Source: Blepharisma japonicum
Taxonomy: Eukaryota > Ciliophora > Heterotrichea > Heterotrichida > Blepharismidae
Length of the DNA: 64,000 bases
Reading direction: 5' to 3'
Assembly (NCBI GenBank): GCA_949751835.1
Contig: CATKHK010000062.1
Span: 124,001 to 188,000 of the forward strand
A program made the translations under genes and the position numbers. The notes beneath the pieces were generated by a model. That model was given only the letters and a program-made list of their open reading frames with translations, was not told the DNA's origin and ran no database searches. Positions 35,677-47,172 of the stretch are shown piece by piece. Numbering within the stretch: the stretch's first letter is position 1; every line of letters begins with the position of its first letter.

Positions 35677-36426
35677 ATGGAATGGCCTGAATGGTGGAAC
35701 CAAAAAGTAGCGACGATCTCTGTGTGTAATTTAGCTGAGCTTGGAGATGATAGGTTTGTTAAGACGAATATTGGGGAATTTGATGAATTTATAGGTGGAG
35801 GGTTTTTACCTGGATCTATATATGAGCTTGTTGGAGAATCTGCAAGCGGGAAAACTAATTTGGCTTTAGCAATATCTAAAGAAATCGTGATACAGCATCA
35901 TAAAGTGTGCTATTTTTCAACACAAAAGCCTTTAAGTGTTGCTCGCTTACAGAGCATGGATTTAGACTCCAATTGTTTTGTATATAGAAATGCAGTTTCC
36001 CAAGATGATAAATGCAGATACTTTATACAAGAGCTTAAATCTATTCTTGACTCTCTAGAAGATGTAAAATTAATTGTGCTTGATAATATTCCTGAGTTGT
36101 TTAGTGATTATGAAAACACTCCAAATGGGATAAAACTAAGAAATACAGCAATAACAAAAATCAGTGTACTGCTAAAACACCTTTCACACAACTTTGGCTT
36201 TGGAATTTTAATAATCAACAACGTAACATCTGATATGCATGGAGCCTTAAACCCAAAACTTGGCTTAATTTGGACTAATATGGTTACACATAGGATGTTT
36301 TTATCAAAACAAAATACTTTAAGAACTTTAAAAATACAATACAGTTCTATAGTTGGCCCAGAAAATGAGCTTCATTTTATCATTAATGACCAAGGTATCG
36401 AGCCTTGCCAAGGATTAAGTCAATAA
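35677..36426 (+). CDS. Rad51 paralogue, XRCC3-like
   Basis: A 249-residue RecA-fold ATPase. Walker A is GESASGKTN (about 53-61), preceded by FDEFIGGGFLPGSIYELV. Walker B is KLIVLDNIPELF (about 131). The later LGLIWTNMVTHRMFL segment resembles the LGL-W-N-V--R motif of XRCC3 and other Rad51 paralogues. The protein lacks the N-terminal HhH domain of Rad51/Dmc1, fitting a short paralogue. Its role is homologous recombination repair, possibly meiotic or in micronuclear development (inference). All Trp are UGG. It is 40 bases downstream of the P5B ATPase and converges with the SRPK gene across 27 bases. Confidence 0.85.
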   Translation: MEWPEWWNQKVATISVCNLAELGDDRFVKTNIGEFDEFIGGGFLPGSIYELVGESASGKTNLALAISKEIVIQHHKVCYFSTQKPLSVARLQSMDLDSNCFVYRNAVSQDDKCRYFIQELKSILDSLEDVKLIVLDNIPELFSDYENTPNGIKLRNTAITKISVLLKHLSHNFGFGILIINNVTSDMHGALNPKLGLIWTNMVTHRMFLSKQNTLRTLKIQYSSIVGPENELHFIINDQGIEPCQGLSQ

Positions 36427-36453
36427 TTCTAATAAATATTTTTGGTATTTATA

Positions 36454-38565
36454 TTAATGTTTTAATTCACTTTTTCCAAGCAGACTTTCTTTGATTCTTA
36501 GCATATGTTCGTGATACTCCACGTTTTCAGCAAACTCTCTTTCATTTTCTACAGTATCTGTCTCAGCTTCTTCATCGCTCCACACGTCGTTGTCTTCAAT
36601 ATCTGTGTTGCTTTCAGAGCTTGGCATTCTAATTCCTTCCAAATTAGGGCTTTCTCCTCTCTTTAGTTTTTCATTGTTGTCAACTTCTTTTTGTTTTTGG
36701 ATCAAGCTGGTTTCCCAGTACTCTTTTTCAGTCATTTTATAGTTATAATCTGATGGCATTTTTAGCCAAGGGTGATCTAAAGCTTGCTGTGCTGTGCATC
36801 GTTTATCTGGCTCATAGTTTAGCATTGGTATTAGAAAATCCGACAGCATTTTTGCTTCATGCTCTTTGATACGATATTTTTCCATCAATACATCTTTAAG
36901 AGGCCACAATTTGAGCCGAGAAATTCGGCGAAGCTTACCTCTATGGTCAAAAAATTTTTTGGAATTTATCCCAGAAAGAGCAAACGATTTTGGGAAAAAT
37001 CCTAAGGTTTCTACCATTTGGGCTAAATGGTCATCTTCTTTGTCAAAATCTGGCCCTGTGCGAGGGTCAAATAGAAAATCTCCTGTGATGAGTTCAAATA
37101 GCATGCAAGCAAAACTTCAGACATCAGCAGTGTAATTATAAGAAATCCCTAAAATTACTTCAGGACCTCGATATTGCCTTGTTTGGATTTCTGTTGAAAA
37201 ATGCTTGTGAATCCAGCAGGCATTTCCGAGGTCAGCGATTTTTACTTTGATATTTTCATTTACTACTGGGGCTGATTTTGAATCTATTGAGCTATCTTCT
37301 GGGACTTGTAATAGGCTGAGATCACTTTCATCTTTGCTATCATTGATGCTGTTTTTACGTTCTTCTATATGAAGGAGATCGCTTTTTATTTCTTTTTCAG
37401 CTTTTTGGCTTAGAGATGTGCCTTCAGTATCATTTCTTTCAGAGGTATCTTGTGGTTCTTTAACTTCAATGTCAAATTCTGTTCTTTTAGTATCCACTTT
37501 ATCACCGTTTTCAAACGTAAACTCATCAAATTTAGGGATTTCTTCTTTCTCAATATTTGCTTCTACTTTATTTTCTTCATTTACTATCTTTTCTTCATTT
37601 TTCTGTCCTTTTTTCTTTTTATTTCTTTTTCTTTTCTTTTTCACAACAGTTGTTGCATCCTCATTACTCTTCTCTTGTTGCTGTTCTTTTAACTGTTTTT
37701 CCTTTTCTTTTTTTCTTTGTCTATATTTTTTCCTTTTTTCTTTTATCTTCAACGTTTTTTCATCTACTTCTTTTCCCTCCACAATATTTCCTAGCTCCTT
37801 CACCATTTCCACTATTGGAGTTTCTACAGGTCTAGGGGCAGGCATGGCTGGGCAATCGATTTTGTTTTTTAAAATCCCAAATTTAATTATTTCATTAATT
37901 TGTGCTTTAGTAAGTTGCAGCAAAACATTTTCAGGCTTTAGATCAGTATGAATAATCCCACAAATTCTATGCAAATAATCCAAAGCAATCAGCACTTGTT
38001 TGCTGATAGCTCTACATATTGGTATAGGGATTCCTTTATAGTTGTAAACCTTAATGATTTCTAATAAATTCACGCCTAGGATCTCGAAAACCATGCAGAT
38101 ATGCTTCCCGTTAGGTCCTGCATGCATAAAGCTGTTAAGCAGCTGGACTACAAAGCAATGGTCTCGCACTCCTTCTTCAGAGAGTGCGTTTTGATACTCA
38201 TTTGTCCCATCATAATAATGCTTTAAGGATTTTATCCATACTGGGTCATTATAGCTTGTACTTATTTTCAGCAAAATATCGATTTCATCATAAGCAGCTT
38301 CAGTATAATGAGATGCACTTTTCTGCACTTTTAACGCTACATATGTGTTATATTTTAGATCTTTGCAGAGCCACACTGTGGAAAAATGCCCCCAGCCGAC
38401 TTTTTGGACGACTTCGTATCTGTTCAAAAAAATATCTCCAAGCATAATTGGATGATATCCGCCAGGACGGTAATCTTGGCTAGGTTCTTCTTCATCATCG
38501 TATACAACTGAGCTGGAGTCGTCATGAATTTCACCACTCTCTGCTGATAAAGGTGATTCGGCCAT
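36454..38565 (-). CDS. SRPK: SR-protein kinase (SRPK family)
   Basis: A 703-residue kinase split by a large spacer, the defining SRPK layout. Lobe 1 has YHPIMLGDIFLNRYEVVQKV, then GWGHFSTVWL and VALKVQKSA. The catalytic loop is HTDLKPEN. About 220 residues of charged spacer follow, including KKKRKRNKKKKG. The second half starts KIADLGNACWIHKHF, then TRQYRGPEVILG and ADVWSFACMLFELITGDFLF, whose Trp is UGA. The family phosphorylates RS-domain splicing factors, and the spacer controls cytoplasmic retention. That fits a genome whose genes depend on splicing tiny introns. The C-terminal tail is acidic. The start MAESPLSAESGEIHDD is the first ATG after AT-rich DNA. Confidence 0.93.
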
Positions 38566-38870
38566 TTAATTTATCTTAAGTGCTTGGCGCAAATGGAGTT
38601 ATGATCAATTGGAATTAAAAGTCCCTTGTTTTTTAATATAAATTCATATAGAGTAATTATATTTTAATAGTGAGAGTTCGAATAGTTCAAATCTTTTTAT
38701 AAGGATTTATAGAAAAGTAAGCTAAATTTGCTTTAAAATAATTCTAAATAAATACTTAGCTTAAAAAAAGCACGCTATAGATCAATTTGGTTTATTCATT
38801 AAATCTCCAAATAATGCACACAACAGATAGTATCATAAATGTCGTTAGTCTATTATAATTATCAGTTAAA
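38566..38870. other. Divergent intergenic region, SRPK / coiled coil
   Basis: A 305-base spacer between divergent genes, AT-rich. No further feature is seen. Confidence 0.5.
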
Positions 38871-39569
38871 ATGTCGTTTGAATTTGAAGGACAAATCATC
38901 GAAGAAGTCGATCACAATGTATTCTGCGAAGCCAAACAAATGAGAAAAAGAGCAGAAGAGGATGCAAAGCTCCTTGCCAACCGCATTGCTTTATTAAAAG
39001 CCGAAGAAGCCAAAGCTCTCAAGAAACTTGAAGAAACTCGGCAACAAGCCTCAAAAATAATTGAGTCTAAAGCAAAAATCCAAGAGGCCCAGCAAAAGAA
39101 AGAAGAAGAACGCAAAGCCAAAGAGGAAGAAGAAAGAATTAGATCACTTGAAAAACGAAATCAAAAAAGTCTTGAAAAACAGTTAAAAGAGTTTAAAACT
39201 ATGTCGCTTAAAAGCCGTGTTCAAAATGAAGTAAAAGTACTCAAACTTAAAAAACAAGAAAACTTGGAAAATATTGAAAGCCAAAAGCAAGAAGAAATAG
39301 CACATAAAATGTCTATAAAGCAGAGGGTCATTGAAAAGAAAAGAGAAGCTGAAGAGAAAAAGCGCAGAAAAGAGGAAGAAAAAAGAGAAGCACAAAAAAT
39401 GGAGCTTGCTAAGAAAATTGATGAAGAAAATGAGATAAGAAGATTTAAGGAAGATGAAATCAAACAAATGGAGCAGGAAGAGCTGGAACTCATTCAGAAG
39501 TTACAAAACACCCAACAGATGCAGAGAAGCGCTTATGACGAGCTTGAAGTGGCTCTTACAGGAAGATAA
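38871..39569 (+). CDS. Charged coiled-coil protein, 232 aa
   Basis: A 232-residue, nearly all-helical protein dominated by Glu, Lys, Arg and Gln, for example KKEEERKAKEEEERIRSLEKR and EEKKRRKEEEKREAQKMEL. The globular part is limited to about the first 18 residues (MSFEFEGQIIEEVDHNVF). Such single-helix or coiled-coil proteins are common in cilia and basal bodies, but there is no specific motif, so function is not assigned. No intron and no Trp codon. It stops with UAA, 27 bases from the stop of the converging kinesin gene. Confidence 0.75.
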   Translation: MSFEFEGQIIEEVDHNVFCEAKQMRKRAEEDAKLLANRIALLKAEEAKALKKLEETRQQASKIIESKAKIQEAQQKKEEERKAKEEEERIRSLEKRNQKSLEKQLKEFKTMSLKSRVQNEVKVLKLKKQENLENIESQKQEEIAHKMSIKQRVIEKKREAEEKKRRKEEEKREAQKMELAKKIDEENEIRRFKEDEIKQMEQEELELIQKLQNTQQMQRSAYDELEVALTGR

Positions 39570-39596
39570 TTGTTAAAATATAACCATTTAGAATAT

Positions 39597-41426
39597 TTAC
39601 TTCTTCATTGGAGCTTGCTGCCCGTTTTGCCCATTTTCCTTTTGAGCTTTTAGCAAATGCTCAAGGAGGTCTTTTTCGCGCTTCTGCAAAAATTCAATTC
39701 GTTTCTGCAGTTGTGTATTCATTTGTTTCAGCTGGAAGGCATCATTCATTTCAGTGAATGACTGTGCCGATCTTGGTGTTGGATTTCTGAATAATTCTTA
39801 CCCACTGTCATTTAATTTATTTCTCATTTCGGCTTTTTCATATTCCATTTTTGAAATTTGTCGCTTAATATTGGCGTTATCGTTTAATAAATTGGTAATT
39901 GTATATTGATTGCTTGTCCTTTCAGCACCTTGGTCATTTGGGTTTGTATATCCAGTGAAAACATGCTCTAAATTATTCAATTTCCCAGCTAAAACTTGAT
40001 TTTCAGCTACTACAGACTTTGCGAGTTTTTCTAGGACTTCTTTGCCGTTATTAAGCTGGATGTTTTCTTCTTTAATTCGGTTCATTTCTTTTTGGTATTC
40101 GTCAATAATAGCTGCACTACTTTGCATGTGGGGAGGATTTGGGATAGGAGGAAGTTTGCTATTAGCGCTTTTGGCTGAGGGTGATCGGTTTCTTGCAAAA
40201 TCAACCATTAAGGGTGGCATTCCTCCAGTGACCCTGTAAAGCTGCTCTTTTAGGTATTCGTTTTCCATTCTAAGCAGTTGGATTTCTCGCTTTATGCTGA
40301 ATATGATTTGCTCCTTGCTATCCATTTGGATTACAGGCTTGTTCTTAATATTCATAGCTCTTCCAGCGTAGTTTAAGGTGCTAGCTGTTTCTTCAGCATA
40401 TGCACTTGCAGGAGAAACGCAAGCTATCATTAGTGCTTTAGAAGTCCCTCCCAAAGAGTCCATGAGTAGCATTGTAAGTTTAGAATCTCTATAAGGGATA
40501 TGTGACTTAGATTTATTTTTCTTATCTCCTAAGGCTGATATCACTTTTCCTAGCGTAAACAAGCTTCTATTGATATTTCCAGTTTCTTTTACCATGATCC
40601 CTTGAGATTTCGTTTCTTTTAATCTTTCACTACCGGCTAAATCAACAAAACAAATTTTCCCGAATTTTTTAAAAGAATGCCCATCTTCTCCTTTGGTTTC
40701 GCTAATTAAATAAATTAGCATGATCGAGTGGCTTCTTGAAGAGTCCTTATTAAGTTCATGGCTGCCAGTTTTTCTATTTCGGATCCCTTCATGCAGAACT
40801 GCAATTAAATCGTCAATATTTGTGCAATCAACAATTAACAAGTCTTCAACGAAAAATCCTGATTTAATATTTCACCTACAATGAAGCACGCCACTTGCAG
40901 GATTTAATAGATCTCTGACCTGCTCATTATAGATTTCCATGAACGCTGCTTTAACGTAATATTGTTCTTGCCTATTAGCCATACTTTGCCACATGTAACT
41001 GATTCCTCTGGGTATTATCCCATCAGTTTCATCAGACCGATAGTCTTGTCTTCCAAGGTTCTCCTCGATCCCTGCCATTGTATAAGTTTTTCCACTTCCA
41101 GTTTGCCCATATGCAAAAACACTTGCGGAATACCCTTCTAAGGCAGAATCTAGCAAAACATGGACCCCACTTTCAGAAAACATCTGTCCTTGTGTATAAT
41201 CTTCACCCATAACTTGATGGAAACGGTAAGATTTGGCTGAGCCTTTAAAGTTCATTTGAAGAGCTTGGGGATTCACAACAGTTATGCATGAAGTATCGCC
41301 TATTGATATTTCTTTTTCGTTCATCGGCCTTGAGCGAACACAAACTCTAATGCTTTCTCCAGTTTCTTGGTCTGTAAGAGTTGAACCAGACACGTGACTT
41401 CGAGGAGTTGCTTTTCGCATTACCAT
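39597..41426 (-). CDS. N-terminal-motor kinesin, 604 aa
   Basis: Two exons around a 15-nt intron at 39787-39801. The motor begins ESIRVCVRSRPMNEKE. The P-loop is FAYGQTGSGKTYTM, switch I LNKDSSRSHS and switch II FVDLAGSERLKETKSQG. The motor ends TASTLNYAGRAMNIKNKPVI, followed by about 240 residues of stalk with short coiled coils and proline-rich breaks (KLPPIPNPP). The GSHELNKDSSRSHS variant hints at a KIF12-like group, with low certainty. A UGA Trp sits in LHCRWNIKSGF. Exon 2 encodes the last coil and the MKK terminus. It shares strand with, and lies 42 bases downstream of, a cNMP-binding protein gene. Confidence 0.9.
39787..39801 (-). other. 15-nt intron (kinesin gene)
   Basis: Minus-strand GTAAGAATTATTCAG, phase 2, A at position 10. 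The G|TAA donor is an in-frame stop if retained. It differs from the Rab intron by one base. Confidence 0.88.
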
Positions 41427-41468
41427 ATTCTAATTTTAAATTGCGATTATTAAGATATTACAGAGTTA

Positions 41469-43205
41469 TTAATTTATTTCTGGCTCAATAAAAAAACCTG
41501 GAGATTGGTCTGTGCTTTCTCGCCCTAAAGCTTGTGCGACGACGTTACCGATACTTGTGATAGTTTTGGTTTTCCTCACAATTTTCTTAATCATCTGGTT
41601 TTCTGTCTGCAGTTTCCTTTTTTTATAATTAGTCATCCAATGCTTCAGCCGTTTGCTTTTTTTATCAAAAAGTTCTCTTCCTTCAATAGCTACATAATCC
41701 ACATTTAGTGCATCTAAAAGGGCTCTTTCCTACATAGGACTTACAGATTCATGGCTTTCCTTGATTTCTTTCAATAGCCTCAGTTGGAGATCTTCTTTGC
41801 TTGGCATTTCAATGCTTTTCATCTCATTTATTCTCATGACATCTCTACTAGAAAACACTTCAAAAAATTGTTTTTTATTAATAGTGAGACAAATGGTTTG
41901 GGTCACACATGCAGCTCTGGTCTTTCGAGGGCAGCCATCAATCATATCAGTTTCTCCAAAAAAGCAGCCTTTGCCAATAGTACTAAGAGTTATAATATAC
42001 TTTCTATTTATTTGTAATAAGTCTCACTCCTGAGATGAGGTGGGTCACCTGTTCTGTTTTTCTAAGTCAACGTAAGCCTGGACTTCTACTTGTCCTTGCT
42101 TGATAATATAAAAGGTGTTACTTGGGTCATTTCGGTCATAAAGAACTTGTCCAGCTGGGAAAGTTTTTATGATCATAAAGCTGGAGAGTCGGTGCACTTT
42201 GAGAAAGCTTCAGCTTTTAAAATATTCAATGCTCATTAAGAATTTAGTATTTTCATATCTTTCAAGCTTTTTGATGTTCAGCAGCATACGGTCATAGTCT
42301 TCTTTTTTTAATACAAAGGTAATAGTAGGCTCTTCAGCAATGACGTCCGCACTTCTAGGTGAAGCTGTGTCAAGCCCGATTTCTCCTATTACTTCTTTTT
42401 TCCCTCTTGAGCCGACTTTTTCTCCGCTATGAAGATAGATTCCTACGACTCCTTTATAAATGATATACATGCAGTCAGCGACAGCACCTTTATGAATTAT
42501 ATATCTATCGACTTCAAAATCAAGTCTTGACAGCTTATCACATGTGTCTTTTACAATCAATTTAGGAATTTTGGCAAAAAATGCAGTGCTGACTATTCAG
42601 TCAAATAAAGCAGCTTTTTCTTCTTCAGTTCTATGATTGGGGTAGATAGAAACGATGGACCCAACATCAATTTCGTCACCTTTCATCATACGCTTGTAGG
42701 TCTGCTGAAATCCGGTTCTTGACATCAGTCACTCTGGGATAAAACTCTTGATGTCGCTTTCTTTTTGAATTGGGCTGATAGCTCGAGCGGTTGCGGTTTG
42801 GGAAAATTGTTTTGTGTGGATAGGCTCATTTTTGGGAACTTCAGAGAGTTTTTCTTTTCGTCTAGTACCAGAAGCGGTAGTTTTTATTCTATCAGTTTGA
42901 CTTCTAGAGCTTGGAGCTTTAAAGATTTCGGTCTTCTGAAGGTATTCTGCTCGGGCTTGTTCAATATAATAAGAAGGAGGCTTTGGGGTCTCAATATTAA
43001 TGGTTTGTATTAAAATTTTAGGCCTTGCCAGCTCTTTTATCATCCTCTCCTTATTTATTTCTTTTATTTCTTTAAAAAAGTCACTTTTTCGAGTAGAAGG
43101 TGTGCCTGTCTTGATCCTTGATAATTGCTTTGTAGAAAAGAAAGGGTTCATTTGTGGCGTAAGACTATCAGCTCTTTTAAACTCAGCATCTGTGCAAGAT
43201 TTCAT
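41469..43205 (-). CDS. Protein with two cyclic-nucleotide-binding domains
   Basis: A 573-residue protein spliced at 41730-41744. After about 200 basic, disordered residues come two cNMP-binding folds. The first has the cassette GEIGLDTASPRSADV (about 290-305), the second FGETDMIDGCPRKTRAACVT (about 415-435). Each has the Gly-Glu and Arg positions expected, with spacing altered in the second. No kinase, channel or transcription-factor domain follows, only a helical basic tail. It could be a PKA regulatory-subunit relative or a ciliary cNMP sensor, but no inhibitor sequence (RRXS/A) was identified. At least five UGA Trp codons are present. It is divergent from the macrodomain gene across 86 bases. 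Confidence 0.8.
41730..41744 (-). other. 15-nt intron (cNMP-binding protein gene)
   Basis: Minus-strand GTAAGTCCTATGTAG, phase 0, A at position 10. The acceptor TAG is in frame. It joins SHES to ERALLDALN. Confidence 0.85.
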
Positions 43206-43291
43206 TATAATAAATTATTTAAATATTCATATTGCCGTAAAAGCTGGCTTTCATAATATTTTTATTAAGAAGATAAGCAGCTAATAAATAA

Positions 43292-43729
43292 ATGGTATCA
43301 AGCAATATTACTTTAATTACAGGAAATTTGTTTGATGTACCAGAAGCTTATTCACTAGCTCACTGTATCTCAAAAGACCTAAAAATGAGTAAAGGAATTG
43401 CAGTGGAATTCAGAAACCGCTTTGGGGGAATCAATGATCTTCAATCGCAATCTCCTGATATTGGGAAAACTCTTTTCTTGAATATTGGGAACAATAGATT
43501 TGCGTTTTATTTGATTACCAAGGATAAATATTTTCAAAAGCCAAGTTATTCAGATTTGGAGAGATCTCTCGTAGACCTTTGCAATAAATGCGCGATGCTT
43601 CGTGTGAATAAGTTAGCAATGCCAAAAATTGGGTGTGGCCTTGATAAGTTGAATTGAGATCAAGTGTATCAGACCATTAATCATGTGTTTTGTAGAACAA
43701 ATATTGAAATCTTGATTTACTCTTTATAA
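43292..43729 (+). CDS. OARD1: Macrodomain ADP-ribosyl-glutamate hydrolase, TARG1/OARD1-like
   Basis: A 145-residue single macrodomain closely resembling human TARG1 (OARD1). The order is ITGNLFDVPEAYSLAHCISKD, then SKGIAVEFRNRFGG, YLITKDK and MPKIGCGLDKLNW. The catalytic Lys77 and Asp118 match the TARG1 pair and have the same spacing of 41 residues. TARG1 removes mono- and poly-ADP-ribose from acidic residues and acts in DNA damage response. The Trp after GLDKLN is UGA, so under the standard code the domain would lose its last strand (EILIYSL). It stops with UAA. The domain fills the protein with no extension. Confidence 0.92.
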
Positions 43730-43986
43730 GATACAAATTCAATATGCTTAGTTAAGGATAAATTATTAGTTAAAAATATAGGAATAATAAGTTTTTATTA
43801 AACTGTCCTTCTATGCAAAATATATTTTATGCTTGTTTAGAGAGATAATAATATTATTAGAACTCAGCATAAATTCATAATTATTGAATAATAAGAAATA
43901 ATGGATTTTAAAGTTAAAATTGCTATAATAGCAAGGATCAGACATTTATATTTCTATGTTAAAATGAAATGAGATTATTTATAGCT

Positions 43987-44259
43987 CTATTTGGTTTCCC
44001 CTTCAAGTTGCTGAGCAATATCATCAGTTTTCATTCTTTTCGAAGGTTTATCACCCTTTTTTGTGGCAATATTTAGTTTTTCTATAAGGAACCTGAATGA
44101 ATTTTACTTTTTCTCTCTCAATAAACCATTAACAGCTTTCATTGCAATCTCAAGCTGAGCGGACAGTTTTAGATGATCCTTCATAGCAATTACAACTTGT
44201 GCAGCCTTGAACTTGCTCTTCAAAGCCTTATATTTATCTCTATAGCTTTCTTCTTCCAT
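43987..44259 (-). CDS. Small coiled-coil protein, 85 aa (spliced)
   Basis: Two short exons around a 15-nt intron at 44093-44107 encode 85 residues. The protein is a single amphipathic helix (KYKALKSKFKAAQVVIAMKD, then LEIAMKAVNGLLREKKFLIEKL) with a polar basic tail (KKGDKPSKRMKTDD) that could be a nuclear signal. It stops with UAG. I do not recognise the family; it may be a subunit of a nuclear complex. Neither exon is long enough to be found without splicing, yet the joined frame is continuous and coil-like on both sides of the junction, which supports it. Confidence 0.7.
44093..44107 (-). other. 15-nt intron (85-aa gene)
   Basis: Minus-strand GTAAAATTCATTCAG, phase 2, A at position 10, in-frame G|TAA stop if retained. 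Confidence 0.8.
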
Positions 44260-44392
44260 TTTTAATATCAATTAATATGCCCCGAGCAAATTTTTAATCT
44301 AATCTAGTTAGCATTTTCTTTTTCAAAATTTTTATTATTTCCAATGTATTTTTTGCATTACACGAATAAATTGATTATTTTTATAAAATAAA

Positions 44393-44607
44393 ATTAGCAA
44401 TTATGTTTATAATTATTATTCAGTCACAAGATTTTAAAGGAAAATACACCCTAGCACACCAAAAAATTAGCTAATCTTTCCATAAAATCGAGCAATTAAA
44501 ATTAGCAATTATGCTTATAATTATTATTCAGTCACAAGATTTGAAAGGAAAATACGCCCAGCACTCCAAAAAATTAGCTAATCTTTCCATAAAAATCGAG
44601 CAATATT
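44393..44607 (+). repeat. 108-bp direct tandem duplication upstream of Lon
   Basis: Two near-identical copies begin at 44393 and 44501 (offset 108). They share AATTAGCAATTATG, TTCAGTCACAAGATTT, AAAGGAAAATAC and AAAAAATTAGCTAATC, with about seven differences including single-base indels. The second copy runs to within a few bases of the Lon start codon at 44608. It duplicates the promoter/5' leader. Confidence 0.88.
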
Positions 44608-47139
44608 ATGCCTCAGATTATAATAGTAAAAATGTTAAGAGCATTAAATAGATTCAAAGGAGCAGTCCAGAAAAGATACTTTTCAGATGATTTCATATTA
44701 GACGAGATAGAAGAGCCTCCTAATAAGCCTGAGCAGCCTTCAGAGCTCGTAAGGCTTCTTCCGATTTCTAAGCATCCAATTTTCCCGAAACATTTTGTTA
44801 GATTTCGCCTATCTCCAGAGAACTTCAAATTCATGGTCTCAGACCAATCATCCACCATGGTCGGTGCATTTATATTAAAGCCAAAAGAAGAAGTAAAAGA
44901 ATTGGAAACTCAGCTATCTTTAAAGTAATCCCCATATAGCTCAATTTTTCCATTAAAAGGAATTGATAGCGTATACACAATAGGAGCAATCTGCACAACA
45001 AGCTTTAACAAGTTCGATAGAACTATTACACTTAAGCCTGTTAACCGAACAAAGCTTATAGAAGTAATCGAGCCATCAACAGAAGAAATTCCTTTCCCCT
45101 TAGTCAAGCTTCAACATTATGATGAGACGCCTCAACAAGCAAGTTCTGAAGAAGACCAAGCCATTCTTAAACTCCTCGTACAGCAGCTAGATGAGCTTAG
45201 AACCCTTTTAAGTCCTCAAGAGCTTACAACTTTAGAATTATTTGCCCAGAGATTCAATATGAGGTACGACGAAGATTTCCTTAACTATGTAGGTGTTATT
45301 TTATCGTATATGTGTGATACTGCCAAAGTCCAAAAAATATTTGAGCCTGACACATTTTCAATGAGACTTAAACTTACCTGTGAGCTGGTCCAAGAGCATG
45401 TACAGATGAGGAACTCAATGAGGAAACTCCAAGACGAGGCACAAGCCAAAATGCAAAAAGCAAGCGAAGAGCACATGTATAAAGAAATTTTGAGCCTTAT
45501 TAAAAATAAACTAGGGTATGATAAAGATGAAAAAGAAACATTGAAAATAAAATACAGCAAAAATTTGGAAGGAAAAAATGTCCCACAGCATATTCAAAAA
45601 ATTATTGATGAAGAAATGGCGAGACTGATGATGACTGATAAAAATTCTTCTGAATTTCATGTAATCAGGACTTATTTAGACTGACTGACATGCTTACCAT
45701 ATGGGGTGCAAACTGAAGAAACTATTGACCTTAAGAAAGCAAGAGAAGTTTTGGATAGAGATCATTATGGCATGAAAGACGTAAAAGAGAGAATTCTGGA
45801 ATTTATTGCAGTTAGTAAGCTAAAAGGAAGCTCCACTGGCAAAATTTTGTGTTTTGTGGGGCCTCCTGGGGTCGGTAAAACTTCGATTGCAAAATCTATT
45901 GCAGAAGCGCTGAATAGAAAATATCATAGAATTTCGCTTGGAGGATTAGATGATGTTGCTGAATTAAAAGGACACAGAAGAACTTATATAGGAGCTCAGC
46001 CTGGGAAGCTTATAACTGCTTTAAAGCAGGCAGGATCAGAAAACCCTGTCATTTTGATTGACGAAATTGACAAAGTTGGTAGACGTAATTTCCAAGGCAG
46101 CCCTGAAAATGCATTGCTAGAAATTCTTGACCCTCAGCAAAACTTTTCATTTAACGACCATTATCTCGACACAACAGTGGATTTAAGTAAAGTTTTATTC
46201 TTATGCACTGCAAACTTCCCTGATGATATTAATCCAGTCTTATTAGACAGAATGGACGTAATAAAAGTCCAAGGATACACAGCTGAAGAAAAATCGAATA
46301 TTTTAAATAGGCATCTTCTACCAGAAATCATTAATAAATGCTCTCTGAGTGATAAATCAGAAAAATATGAAATCACAGAGTCAGCAAAAGAAGTGCTTAT
46401 AAGAGATTATTGCAGAGAAGCAGGGGTTAGAAGCTTGCAGAAAATTGTGACCAGAATTTTGGAAAAAATCACAAGAAAAATTGTAGAAGGAGTAGAAGAG
46501 AAAATTGTGATCACGCCTGAAAATTTGATTACATATGCAGGAAGACCAGAGCATGCACATTCGAAAATTTATGATAGAACACCTAGTGGGGTTGTGATGG
46601 GCTTGGCTTATACTTCAATGGGAGGATCAACACTTTATATAGAAGTAGCTAAATCAAAATTCACAGGAGAGGAAAATGAAGGAAAAGTACAAATTACAGG
46701 AAACTTAAAACAAGTTATGTCTGAAAGTGTGCATATTGCATATACTTTTGCCAAAAAACTAGCATCAGAAAAAGGGAATAATTTTCTGGATAAACACAGT
46801 ATACATATCCATGTCCCAGAAGGAGCAACACCAAAGGATGGCCCTTCTGCTGGCATTACTATTACAACTGCTCTTCTTTCTCTTGCATTTGATAAGCCAG
46901 TTATTCCTGACTTAGCAATGACAGGAGAAATTTCTTTGACAGGCAAAGTTCTTCCAATTGGAGGATTAAAAGAAAAAATAGTTGCAGCGAAGCGAGATGG
47001 GGTGAAGAAAGTGATAATACCAAAACAAAATAAATATCATTGGGATGAGCTAGCTGATATATTAAAAGAAGGGATTGAGGTGAATTTTGTTGAAGAATAT
47101 CCTGAAGTATTCAAAATAGCATTTGATAATTCTCTATAA
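44608..47139 (+). CDS. LON1: Mitochondrial Lon protease
   Basis: An 838-residue ATP-dependent protease spliced at 44925-44939. The N-terminus MPQIIIVKMLRALNRFKGAV followed by QKRYFS is a good mitochondrial presequence with an R-x-[F/Y]-S-type cleavage site. The order is the substrate-binding N-domain, an AAA+ module with Walker A GPPGVGKTS (about 413) and Walker B ILIDEIDK, then the proteolytic domain. The catalytic dyad is Ser742 (KDGPSAG) and Lys783 (GGLKEK). The invariant YLDWL Trp (about 354) is UGA. It degrades damaged matrix proteins and maintains mtDNA. The N-domain is somewhat short compared with human LONP1. Its 3' end was once duplicated (see the pseudogenes downstream). Confidence 0.96.
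44925..44939 (+). other. 15-nt intron (Lon gene)
   Basis: GTAATCCCCATATAG, phase 2, A at position 10, G|TAA in-frame stop if retained. Removal joins QLSL to NSIFPLKGI. Confidence 0.92.
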
Positions 47140-47172
47140 GTTAAAATAGCTATTAATATTTATATATTGAAG

